Below are positions 1-7,036 of a stretch of 7,423 bases of DNA, in pieces. The first letter of the stretch is position 1; the number at the start of each line of letters is the position of its first letter. Position numbers and translations under genes: made by a program. The stretch covers positions 1 through 7,423 of the forward strand of contig JALOMF010000201.1 of NCBI GenBank assembly GCA_025455635.1, written 5' to 3'. Under the pieces are notes generated by a model. The model worked only from the letters and a program-made list of their open reading frames with translations. It searched no databases and was not told where the DNA came from. The DNA is from Saprospiraceae bacterium. GTDB lineage: Bacteria; Bacteroidota; Bacteroidia; Chitinophagales; Saprospiraceae.

Positions 1-82
1 TCGCTTCCAGGCGTTCGGCTTCGACTAGCCCGCTTTTGCGAACGAGTTCGAGCAACTCCGGAGTGGTGGCGGGGGCAGGCAT
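1..82 (-). CDS. N-terminal fragment of a putative planctomycete-type Ser/Thr protein kinase (partial, runs off left edge)
   Basis: Reading the minus strand from an ATG at 82-80 gives 27 open codons to the window edge, beginning MPAPATTPELLELVRKSG and continuing LVEAERLEA. From memory, this strongly resembles the conserved N-terminal leader of Gemmata/Isosphaera-type planctomycete serine/threonine kinases (MPAP...FLDLVRKSGLVD..RLDAY), which precedes the kinase domain. No kinase motif is present, because only the leader lies in the window. The fragment does not fit the Bacteroidota character of the rest of the window, and it sits where the Nudix half of the neighbouring regulator should be. It could be a chance open frame of 82 nt. 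The identification is family recognition, not a search result. Confidence 0.4.
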   Translation of the reverse strand, partial: MPAPATTPELLELVRKSGLVEAERLEA

Positions 83-563
83 GATCGAAAATCCGGATGA
101 TACCCTGCGGTGCAGCGAAGTGGGCCGTGACCCTGTGGAAAGGACTATTTCGACGGTGTACTATGCCTTGGTGAACATCAATTCGCACAGCAACCACCTC
201 ATCAAGCAGTTTTCGGCCAAGTGGTTCAATGTCTCTGATGCCCCAAAATTGATTTTTGACCACGACCAAATGGTGCAGCATGCCCTGATGCGCCTCCGCC
301 TCCGAACCACTACCGAACCGATTGGCTTCGACCTCTTGCCCGAAAAGTTCACCATGCGCCAGTTGCAAAAACTCTACGAAGCCATCTGGGATACCAAACT
401 TGACAAGCGCAATTTCATCAATAAAATCAACTCCCTCGACATTCTCGACAAGCTGGACGAGAAGGACATGACCACCTCCCGCAAAGGCTCTTTCCTCTAC
501 AGGTTCGATGCTGGTAAATCAAAAAACCTGGACGAAAAAACATTTTTGCTCAAGTTTCAATAA
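81..563 (+). CDS. NrtR-like Nudix transcriptional regulator, 5'-truncated (C-terminal part only)
   Basis: The segment from about base 120 to the TAA at 561-563 matches the C-terminal half of Bacteroidota Nudix-related regulators (the NrtR/AraR type). It begins VGRDPVERTISTVYYALVN, the late strands of the Nudix fold. SAKWFNV and the LIFDH helix follow. Then comes the winged-helix DNA-binding domain, PIGFDLLPEKFT through KLYEAIW, LDKRNF and GSFLYRFD, at about residues 80-145 counted from ATG 81. Such proteins use a degenerate Nudix domain to sense a nucleotide or sugar ligand and repress metabolic genes. The Nudix box (GX5EX7REUXEEXGU) and the true N-terminus are absent. The 13 codons after ATG 81 and the frame further upstream do not resemble a Nudix protein. 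The marked start is therefore only the nearest in-frame ATG; a TTG at 36 is also open. It converges with the SulP gene, 44 nt between stops. The remnant is likely non-functional as it stands, or an assembly artefact. Confidence 0.7.
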   Translation: MIENPDDTLRCSEVGRDPVERTISTVYYALVNINSHSNHLIKQFSAKWFNVSDAPKLIFDHDQMVQHALMRLRLRTTTEPIGFDLLPEKFTMRQLQKLYEAIWDTKLDKRNFINKINSLDILDKLDEKDMTTSRKGSFLYRFDAGKSKNLDEKTFLLKFQ

Positions 564-607
564 AGCAAGGGAAAGCCATGATTTAAAACAGGCCCTGTGC
601 CTCCAAC

Positions 608-2338
<1,731 letters not shown>

Positions 2339-2451
2339 CGTTGAAAGTGGTTCAGTGGACAAGTTCCGCCAATTCTATAAATAATGGCACAAAATAACGA
2401 GGCTGCTCAAGGTTTGTCATTGATGGTTTGGAAACCGGGACGGCCAAGGAA

Positions 2452-2461
2452 GCCAATTGGC
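2452..2461. repeat. 10-bp perfect palindrome after rhodanese stop
   Basis: GCCAATTGGC is a perfect palindrome directly abutting the stop codon of the second rhodanese gene (2464-2462). It has no U-tract and no loop, so it is not an intrinsic terminator. A binding site or chance are both possible. Confidence 0.25.
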
Positions 2462-2803
2462 TTAGGCTGCCACGGATGCTTTTTTGTATTGGTTGATGGC
2501 GCTGGCCACTTCCTGCCAAGGCCCGCCGTTCACGGCCTGCACGCCTGCAGCCCTGAGCTGTTGGGCAGCGATTCCGCTTCGGCTGCCAGACCTGCAGCAG
2601 GTGATGACCGCCTTTTTCTGGTTCACGATTTTGGGCAAATGGCGGTCAAGTTCTTGCAGCGGCACGTTCTGCGAACCGGGCGCATGGCCTGATTTGAACT
2701 CCTCCCTCGTGCGCACGTCGAGCACGAGGGCACCTTGGGCCAGCATTTCGGGCAGCTTGTTGGACTCCCCGCCGCCGAACAGTTTTTTCAAAAAACTAAG
2801 CAT
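2462..2803 (-). CDS. Rhodanese-like sulfurtransferase domain protein with N-terminal extension
   Basis: This 113-residue single-domain rhodanese begins with a short basic and hydrophobic leader (MLSFLKKLFGGGE). That leader is not a clear cleavable signal peptide; it may associate with the membrane or simply be a flexible arm. Rhodanese landmarks are LDVRTREEFKSGHAPGSQNVPL (28-49) and the active-site loop CRSGSRS with catalytic Cys70. Rhodaneses carry sulfane sulfur as a cysteine persulfide, moving it between thiosulfate, glutathione persulfide or protein partners. The six-residue loop after the Cys is typical of sulfurtransferases rather than the seven-residue Cdc25/arsenate type. The gene starts 27 nt after the upstream rhodanese and reads towards the SulP permease, so co-transcription is likely. 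The donor and acceptor cannot be told from sequence. Confidence 0.93.
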   Translation of the reverse strand: MLSFLKKLFGGGESNKLPEMLAQGALVLDVRTREEFKSGHAPGSQNVPLQELDRHLPKIVNQKKAVITCCRSGSRSGIAAQQLRAAGVQAVNGGPWQEVASAINQYKKASVAA

Positions 2804-2830
2804 GATTCTGAAGGTGATTGGTGTGATAAA

Positions 2831-3130
2831 TTAAGCAGCAACGTGCTTTGCCTCCGCTTGGTAGTGGAGCACGTCGCCAAGGCCGCCGCCGTTGTACACT
2901 TCTTGGATGCCCTTGGCTTGAAGCAGCAGCTTGGCGTGTTCGCTGCGGTTGCCGCTGCGGCAGTACACGACGATTGGTGCGCTCATTGCCTTGAATTTTT
3001 CGATGCTGAAAAGCACGTCGTTGAGCGGGATATTGATGGCACCAGCCGCATGGCCAGCTGCAAACTCGTAAGGCTCCCGCACATCCACCAAGGTGGCGTT
3101 AGGGTTGTAGATGATTTTTGAAAAGTCCAT
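2831..3130 (-). CDS. Single-domain rhodanese-like sulfurtransferase
   Basis: This is a compact 99-residue rhodanese, similar in size to GlpE/PspE-type proteins, with no signal peptide, so probably cytoplasmic. Landmarks are LVDVREPYEFAAGHAAGAINIPL (14-36) and the catalytic loop CRSGNRS with Cys57, then the C-terminal VYNGGG turn. It is the first gene of the minus-strand sulfur cluster and is followed after 27 nt by a second, divergent rhodanese and then by SulP. The two rhodaneses share the fold and loop type but differ throughout, so they look like an old duplication or separate recruits rather than a recent copy. ATG 3130-3128 is the natural start: the conserved region begins within a few residues, and a candidate promoter lies about 25-35 nt upstream. 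Confidence 0.94.
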   Translation of the reverse strand: MDFSKIIYNPNATLVDVREPYEFAAGHAAGAINIPLNDVLFSIEKFKAMSAPIVVYCRSGNRSEHAKLLLQAKGIQEVYNGGGLGDVLHYQAEAKHVAA

Positions 3131-3156
3131 TCGTTTAATGATTTTGATTGATGGTG

Positions 3157-3164
3157 CAAAGATG
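3157..3164 (-). promoter_or_regulatory. Candidate Bacteroidota -7 element for the rhodanese-SulP operon
   Basis: On the minus strand the sequence is CATCTTTG, one mismatch from the Bacteroidota -7 consensus TAnnTTTG. A transcription start a few bases downstream (about 3152-3154) would leave a leader of about 22-25 nt before the rhodanese ATG. No clear TTG -33 element is seen at the usual spacing, which would suit an activator-dependent promoter. Confidence 0.4.
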
Positions 3165-3185
3165 CGCCCACGAATTGCCTACATT

Positions 3186-3203
3186 CTGTAACCCTCATCA
3201 CAG
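3186..3203. promoter_or_regulatory. Candidate Crp/Fnr-family operator
   Basis: CTGTAA-CCCTCA-TCACAG is an interrupted palindrome with one mismatched pair. Its core, TGTAA-N6-TCACA, differs at one position from the Crp-type TGTGA-N6-TCACA site. Its centre (3194.5) is about 41 nt upstream of the start predicted from the -7 element at 3157-3164, which is the class II activator position. The regulator gene is not in the window. Confidence 0.45.
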
Positions 3204-3318
3204 TTGGATTAAATGGGTGCCAAAAAAACGGCTGGCCAATTACAGCCTTAAATCGCATGACTTTACACAAAAAGGTATTGGCGAAGAGCCGGGAACCCTT
3301 CCAAGTTGATGGAGCATT

Positions 3319-3350
3319 TTTGAAAATAAGTGCTTGCAACGATACTTAAT
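3319..3350 (+). promoter_or_regulatory. Weak candidate promoter for the SDR gene
   Basis: TTTG at 3319-3322 is followed after 20 nt by TACTTAAT at 3343-3350. The spacing fits a Bacteroidota -33/-7 pair, but the -7 half matches TAnnTTTG poorly at its 3' end. It would leave a leader of about 70 nt before the SDR ATG. Confidence 0.2.
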
Positions 3351-3427
3351 CGCTAAAATCAAACAGAATTCTGCCAAAAAAAAAGACCTTTCGGCGAGTT
3401 TATGGACGATGAAAAAACCACGATAAA

Positions 3428-4246
3428 ATGGACAATCTATTCGATGTTTCCGGCAAAGTAGCCGTTGTCACGGGCGGCTCCGGCATTCTTTGCGGCGCAA
3501 TGGCCAAGGCACTGGCGGCCCGTGGCGCCAAGGTGGGCATCTTGGGCCGAACCCCTGAGAAGAATGCCAAAATGGTCGCCGAAATCGAAGCGGCGGGCGG
3601 CGAGGCACTCGGCTTGGTCGCCGATGTGCTGGACGAAAACGCCTTGGAAGCTGCTGCGCAAAAACTGCTCGACACCTGGGGCCGGCTGGACATCCTCATC
3701 AACGGGGCAGGGGGCAATATCCCCGGTGCGGCTATTCCGCCCGGCGAGAACTTTTTCGACAACCACCCCTTCGCCAATTACAAACGGGTTTTCGAGCTGA
3801 ACCTCGACGGCACCGTGCTGCCCACGATGGTCTTTGGCCGCATCATGGCCCGGCAGCAGTCCGGCTCCATCATCAATATCTCCTCGATGACCGCCTCGCA
3901 GGCCGTCACCCGTGTGCCCGGCTATTCCACGGCCAAGGCAGCGGTGGACATGTTCACAAAATGGCTGGCAGTGGAAGTGGCGCTGAAATTCGGGGAGCAC
4001 CTCCGTGTGAATGCCATCGCTCCGGGCTTTTTCGTCACCGACCAAAACCGTGCGCTGCTGACCACACCCGACGGCGGCTTCACGGAGCGGGGCGCTACCG
4101 TCATCCGAAAGTCGCCCTTTGGCCGCTTCGGTGAGGCCGATGAACTGGTGGGCACTTGCATCTGGCTGTGCGCCGACGCCTCCCGCTTCGTCACGGGCAC
4201 TATCATCCCTGTGGACGGTGGGTTCTCGGCTTGGAGTGGGGTGTGA
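3428..4246 (+). CDS. SDR-family oxidoreductase, probable D-mannonate oxidoreductase (fructuronate reductase)
   Basis: This 272-residue classical short-chain dehydrogenase/reductase probably interconverts D-fructuronate and D-mannonate with NAD(H). Landmarks are the cofactor motif TGGSGILCGA (15-24), acidic ADV (65-67), NGAGG (92-96), structural Asn125, catalytic Ser153, Tyr166 and Lys170 (YSTAK), and a C-terminal PVDGGFSAW. The long insert after NGAGG (IPPGENFFD, about 103-111) and the MDNLFDVSGKVAVVTGG opening resemble the YjmF/UxuB-type SDR rather than KduD, which is the main alternative. The last glycine of the usual GxxxGxG is Cys22; I recall this in related proteins, so it need not be damaging. 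The gene leads the uronate cluster ahead of UxaC, KdgK and Eda, which supports the role. ATG 3428 puts the dinucleotide motif at the normal distance, and no Shine-Dalgarno is visible. Confidence 0.85.
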   Translation: MDNLFDVSGKVAVVTGGSGILCGAMAKALAARGAKVGILGRTPEKNAKMVAEIEAAGGEALGLVADVLDENALEAAAQKLLDTWGRLDILINGAGGNIPGAAIPPGENFFDNHPFANYKRVFELNLDGTVLPTMVFGRIMARQQSGSIINISSMTASQAVTRVPGYSTAKAAVDMFTKWLAVEVALKFGEHLRVNAIAPGFFVTDQNRALLTTPDGGFTERGATVIRKSPFGRFGEADELVGTCIWLCADASRFVTGTIIPVDGGFSAWSGV

Positions 4247-4411
4247 GGGAGGTTCGGTTTTGCGCCAGTTTCGTTGATTGCCACCGACCAAAGCTGCCGA
4301 ACTGCCCTTGCATACCGCAGCAGTGGCCGTGGCCCGCCTTCCCCTGTTCAACATAACTGGGATTATTCGGCCTGTGGTATCGTCCTGAAAATCGCCTCCA
4401 CAAGCCACGCT

Positions 4412-4440
4412 AGCACCCCAAGCGAATTTGCGGTGCTTGG
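4412..4440. repeat. Two overlapping, mutually exclusive short inverted repeats
   Basis: AGCACC (4412-4417) pairs with GGTGCT (4432-4437), and CCAAGC (4418-4423) pairs with GCTTGG (4435-4440). The two stems share bases 4435-4437, so only one can form at a time. Neither is followed by a U-tract on the plus strand. Confidence 0.35.
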
Positions 4441-4445
4441 ATAAA

Positions 4446-4501
4446 AATAGGCGGTTAAATTGTCGCAATGACTAACTTGCCGCTCAAACTAAGCGCCTAT
4501 T
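4446..4501. repeat. Nested inverted repeats just upstream of uxaC
   Basis: An outer 8-bp perfect repeat, AATAGGCG (4446-4453) and CGCCTATT (4494-4501), encloses GTTA/TAAC (4454-4457 and 4473-4476) and the small palindrome ATTG-TCG-CAAT (4459-4469). The outer repeat ends 21 nt before the uxaC ATG. This could be an operator or a leader structure. No regulator gene for it is present in the window. Confidence 0.45.
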
Positions 4502-4522
4502 CGCCAGGTTTTTTTCACTGAA

Positions 4523-5926
4523 ATGACCAGCACCATTTTCCACGACGACTTCCTGCTGCAAAGCCAGATGGCCCGGCGGCTTTACCACGGGCACGCCGCT
4601 GACCTGCCCATCCTGGACTACCACAACCACCTGCCCCCCGCCGAAATCGCCGAGGACAAACGCTTCGCCACGCTGACCGAAATCTGGCTCAAGGGCGACC
4701 ACTACAAGTGGCGGGCCATGCGGGCACTCGGTGTGGACGAGAACCTCGTCACGGGCACGGCCACCGATGAAGAGAAATTCATGGCATGGGCCGCTTGCCT
4801 GCCCAAGACCCTGCGCAATCCGCTCTTTCATTGGAGCCATTTGGAACTGAAAAATTATTTTGGGATTAATGCTTATTTAAATAAAAACAATGCGGCGGAA
4901 GTATATTCAATATGCAATGAATTATTGCAAACAAACGAATATTCTACCCAAAATTTATTGCACAAGTTTAAAGTGGAATTAGTGGGCACAACGGATGACC
5001 CCTGCGATGATTTAATGCACCATAAAGCTTTTAACGACAAAGGTTTTGGTTTTATAATGCGCCCGTCCTTTCGCCCAGATAAAGCCTTGAACATTGGCGA
5101 TAAAACCGCATTTACCCAATATTTAAAGCAATTGGAAAAAGCCAGCGGGATAAATATTTCTACGTATGAAAACTTATTGGAAGCATTAAAAAACAGGGTT
5201 GATTATTTCCATCAAAACGGATGCCGCATCGCCGACCACGGGCTGGTGCAGATGCCCCCAGCGGCGGAGTTTTCAAGGAGTTTGCAAAGGGAGTTCGCCG
5301 AGTTCGTCAGCGGAGAGAGCAAGCAGCCATTTTCAAGCCCCGCCGCCTTTGCGGGGATAGTCCTCCTAGAGCTTTGCAGGATGTACCACGAGCGGGGCTG
5401 GGTGCAGCAGTTCCACCTCGGCCCGCTGCGCAACACCAACAGCCGCCAGCTCGCCCGCCTCGGAGCTGATGCGGGGGTGGACAGCATCGGCGACCTGCCA
5501 CAAGCGGCCGCCCTCGCCCAGTTCCTCGATGCGCTCGACCGCACCGACCAATTGGCAAAAACGATTCTCTACAACATCAATCCCGCTGACAATGAGGCAT
5601 TTGCGACGATGTGCGGCAATTTTCAAGATGGAAAAATCCGGGGCAAAATCCAGTTCGGCTCCGGCTGGTGGTTCCTCGACCAACTGGACGGCATGGAGAA
5701 GCAAATCAATGTCCTGTCGAACATGGGCATTCTTTCCACCTTCATCGGCATGACGACGGATAGCCGCAGCTTCCTCTCCTTCCCCCGGCACGAGTATTTT
5801 CGAAGGTTGCTCTGCAATATCCTAGGGAACGACGTGGAGCGGGGCCTGCTGCCCAACGACGAGGAATGGCTCGGCGGTTTGGTGGCGGATATTTGCTACC
5901 ACAACGCAAAAACGTATTTCATTTGA
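4523..5926 (+). CDS. uxaC: Glucuronate isomerase (uronate isomerase)
   Basis: UxaC is the amidohydrolase-superfamily isomerase that converts D-glucuronate to D-fructuronate, and D-galacturonate to D-tagaturonate, the first cytoplasmic step of hexuronate breakdown. The 467 residues match the family length (about 470). Landmarks are the metal-binding HxH in LDYHNHLPP (His34, His36), VGTTDDP, PSFRPDKA, ADHGL, FHLGPLRNTN, and the C-terminal TDSRSFLSFPRHEYFRRLLCN and CYHNAKTYF blocks. Bases of about 4848-5220 (residues about 110-232) are strikingly AT-rich, while the frame and family match continue, suggesting an imported segment. A 6-bp GC-rich inverted repeat, CCCCGC and GCGGGG around CGCCTTT, lies in the coding sequence near 5340. 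ATG 4523 is the natural start: the family N-terminus (FHDDFLLQS) follows at once. kdgK begins 2 nt after the stop, indicating an operon. Confidence 0.97.
   Translation: MTSTIFHDDFLLQSQMARRLYHGHAADLPILDYHNHLPPAEIAEDKRFATLTEIWLKGDHYKWRAMRALGVDENLVTGTATDEEKFMAWAACLPKTLRNPLFHWSHLELKNYFGINAYLNKNNAAEVYSICNELLQTNEYSTQNLLHKFKVELVGTTDDPCDDLMHHKAFNDKGFGFIMRPSFRPDKALNIGDKTAFTQYLKQLEKASGINISTYENLLEALKNRVDYFHQNGCRIADHGLVQMPPAAEFSRSLQREFAEFVSGESKQPFSSPAAFAGIVLLELCRMYHERGWVQQFHLGPLRNTNSRQLARLGADAGVDSIGDLPQAAALAQFLDALDRTDQLAKTILYNINPADNEAFATMCGNFQDGKIRGKIQFGSGWWFLDQLDGMEKQINVLSNMGILSTFIGMTTDSRSFLSFPRHEYFRRLLCNILGNDVERGLLPNDEEWLGGLVADICYHNAKTYFI
4848..5220 (+). other. AT-rich mosaic segment inside uxaC
   Basis: Six consecutive 60-base blocks from 4861 to 5220 total 128 G+C of 360 (36%). 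Sampled flanking blocks give 67% (4561-4620), 60% (4741-4800), 67% (5221-5280) and 72% (5401-5460). Codon choice switches with composition, to TTA, AAA, AAT and ATA inside and CTC, CTG and GCC outside. Both edges are sharp, at about 4848 and 5220. Confidence 0.8.
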
Positions 5927-5928
5927 GC

Positions 5929-6942
5929 ATGAAAAAAATAATCTCCTTCGGCGAAACCATGCTGCGCCTGACCCCGCCCGGCAACCAGCGTTTTGCGCAA
6001 GCCAACAGCCTCGAAATCATCATCGGCGGGGCGGAGAGCAACGTGGCCGTTTCGCTCGCCCGGTTCGGGATGGACGTCGAGTGGGTCAGCCGTTTGCCGG
6101 AAAACGACATGGCCGAGCGGCTGCTGCAGGAATTGCGCAAGCACGGCGTCGGGCTGCGCCATGTGGTGCGGGGCGGCGAACGGGTCGGCATTTATTTTTT
6201 GGAAAACGGCGCTTCGCAACGGGGCAGCAAGGTCGTGTATGACCGGGCGAACAGCAGCATGGCCACCCTCCAGCCGGGCATGATTGACTGGGAGGCCGCC
6301 TTTGCCGGAGCGGATTGGTTCCACTGGTCGGGCATCACGCCCGCCATTTCGCAGAGCGCCGCCGATGCCTGTCGGGAAGCCATCGAAACGGCCAACCGCA
6401 TGGGCCTGACCGTGAGCACCGACCTGAACCACCGGGCGGCGCTGTGGAAATACGGCAAGCAGCCCAGCGAGGTCATGCCGGAACTGACGGCGGGCTGTCA
6501 CCTCATCGTGGGCGCTGCCGAGGACGTCCGCAACTATTTTGGCATCGTGCCGGAGGGCAACGGGGAGGAGGCGCAACGCTCCATGTTGGCACAGCTCAAA
6601 AGCCGTTTCCCCCGTGCAAAATGGGTGGCGACCACTTTGCGCAGCAACCCCAACGCCTCGCAAAACGGCTTTTCCGGCCTGCTCTGGGATGGCCAGCAGT
6701 TTTGCGAAGCGCCGAGCTACCCCGTCACCCACATCGTGGACCGGGTGGGCACGGGCGATGCTTTCACAGCGGGGCTTATCTTTGGCCTCCGCTCCTACCC
6801 CACTGACCCGCAGCGAGCGCTGCATTTTGGCGTGGCTGCCGCAACCCTGAAGCACAGCATCCCCGGCGACATAAACCTGGTAACAAGGGAAGAGGTGGAG
6901 GCGCTGATGGCGGGGAATGCGACCGGGCGAGTTAGCAGATGA
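5929..6942 (+). CDS. kdgK: 2-keto-3-deoxygluconate kinase (PfkB family)
   Basis: This 337-residue PfkB/ribokinase-family sugar kinase most likely phosphorylates 2-keto-3-deoxygluconate (KDG) to KDPG with ATP. Landmarks are the N-terminal SFGETMLRL, the substrate-side GGAESNVAVSLARFG (33-47), YDRANSS (104-110), WSGITPA (133-139), and the PfkB signature DRVGTGDAFTAGL (271-283) with the anion-hole GTG (274-276) and catalytic base Asp277. Substrate assignment rests on resemblance to KdgK proteins and on the neighbours UxaC and Eda; a fructokinase-like specificity is the alternative. I chose ATG 5929, 2 nt past the uxaC stop, because MKKIISFGE is the standard family start. A longer frame starting within uxaC is not credible. 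The stop codon overlaps the left arm of a heptad-repeat hairpin, which could affect mRNA stability or readthrough into eda. Confidence 0.94.
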   Translation: MKKIISFGETMLRLTPPGNQRFAQANSLEIIIGGAESNVAVSLARFGMDVEWVSRLPENDMAERLLQELRKHGVGLRHVVRGGERVGIYFLENGASQRGSKVVYDRANSSMATLQPGMIDWEAAFAGADWFHWSGITPAISQSAADACREAIETANRMGLTVSTDLNHRAALWKYGKQPSEVMPELTAGCHLIVGAAEDVRNYFGIVPEGNGEEAQRSMLAQLKSRFPRAKWVATTLRSNPNASQNGFSGLLWDGQQFCEAPSYPVTHIVDRVGTGDAFTAGLIFGLRSYPTDPQRALHFGVAAATLKHSIPGDINLVTREEVEALMAGNATGRVSR

Positions 6943-7036
6943 TTGTTTGATTGTTGAAATTGCTTGATTGTTTTCCGCCATCGTAGCAATTCCAACAATT
7001 AAACAATTAAACAATCCAACAATCTGAACAATCAAA
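6941..7036. repeat. Heptad-repeat tract forming a long imperfect hairpin between kdgK and eda
   Basis: The gap is built almost entirely from variants of GATTGTT on the left and AACAATT/AACAATC on the right. Arm 6941-6963 pairs with 6986-7008 over 23 positions, with 20 Watson-Crick pairs, two G-U wobbles and one A-C mismatch, around a 22-nt loop (6964-6985). Further AACAATC-like units run from 7009 to 7034, almost to the eda start. The left arm overlaps the kdgK stop. The stem is AT-rich with no U-tract, so it is not a standard terminator. Confidence 0.75.

Larger units (their letters stand above)
3131..3427. other. Divergent intergenic region between the sulfur and uronate clusters
   Basis: This 297-nt gap is AT-richer than the genes and separates the two divergent clusters. 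It holds a candidate -7 box and a Crp/Fnr-like palindrome facing the rhodanese gene, and a weak candidate promoter facing the SDR gene. A short frame at 3403-3462 (ATG, 19 codons, TAG) overlaps the SDR start in another frame. It looks like chance, though it could act as an upstream ORF. I see no RNA gene here. Confidence 0.6.
4247..4522. other. Intergenic region upstream of uxaC with inverted repeats
   Basis: This 276-nt gap has no credible gene in any frame. Its 3' half (4412-4501) is dense in inverted repeats, listed separately. A weak promoter-like pair, TTG (4437-4439) and TAAATTG (4456-4462), lies among them, but its spacing is short. The region may carry a regulated promoter for uxaC-kdgK-eda. 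Confidence 0.5.

Noticed and set aside
564..607. Possible terminator between the convergent regulator fragment and SulP gene
   Set aside because: The only symmetry is ACAGG-C-CCTGT, whose loop is too small for a real hairpin beyond 4 bp, so no terminator can be supported.
3221..3252. Minus-strand hairpin GGCTG...CAGCC followed by a run of T, resembling a terminator
   Set aside because: The stem is only 5 bp with an 8-nt loop, and no minus-strand gene lies upstream for it to terminate. The T-run is probably part of the AT-rich promoter region.
3437..4468. Long minus-strand open frame opposite the SDR gene
   Set aside because: The low-complexity composition matches no family, whereas the plus-strand SDR has complete catalytic and cofactor motifs.
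5335..5360. GC-rich inverted repeat CCCCGC/GCGGGG inside uxaC
   Set aside because: It is a 6-bp stem in a high-G+C coding region with no U-tract, and the encoded protein is a normal part of UxaC.
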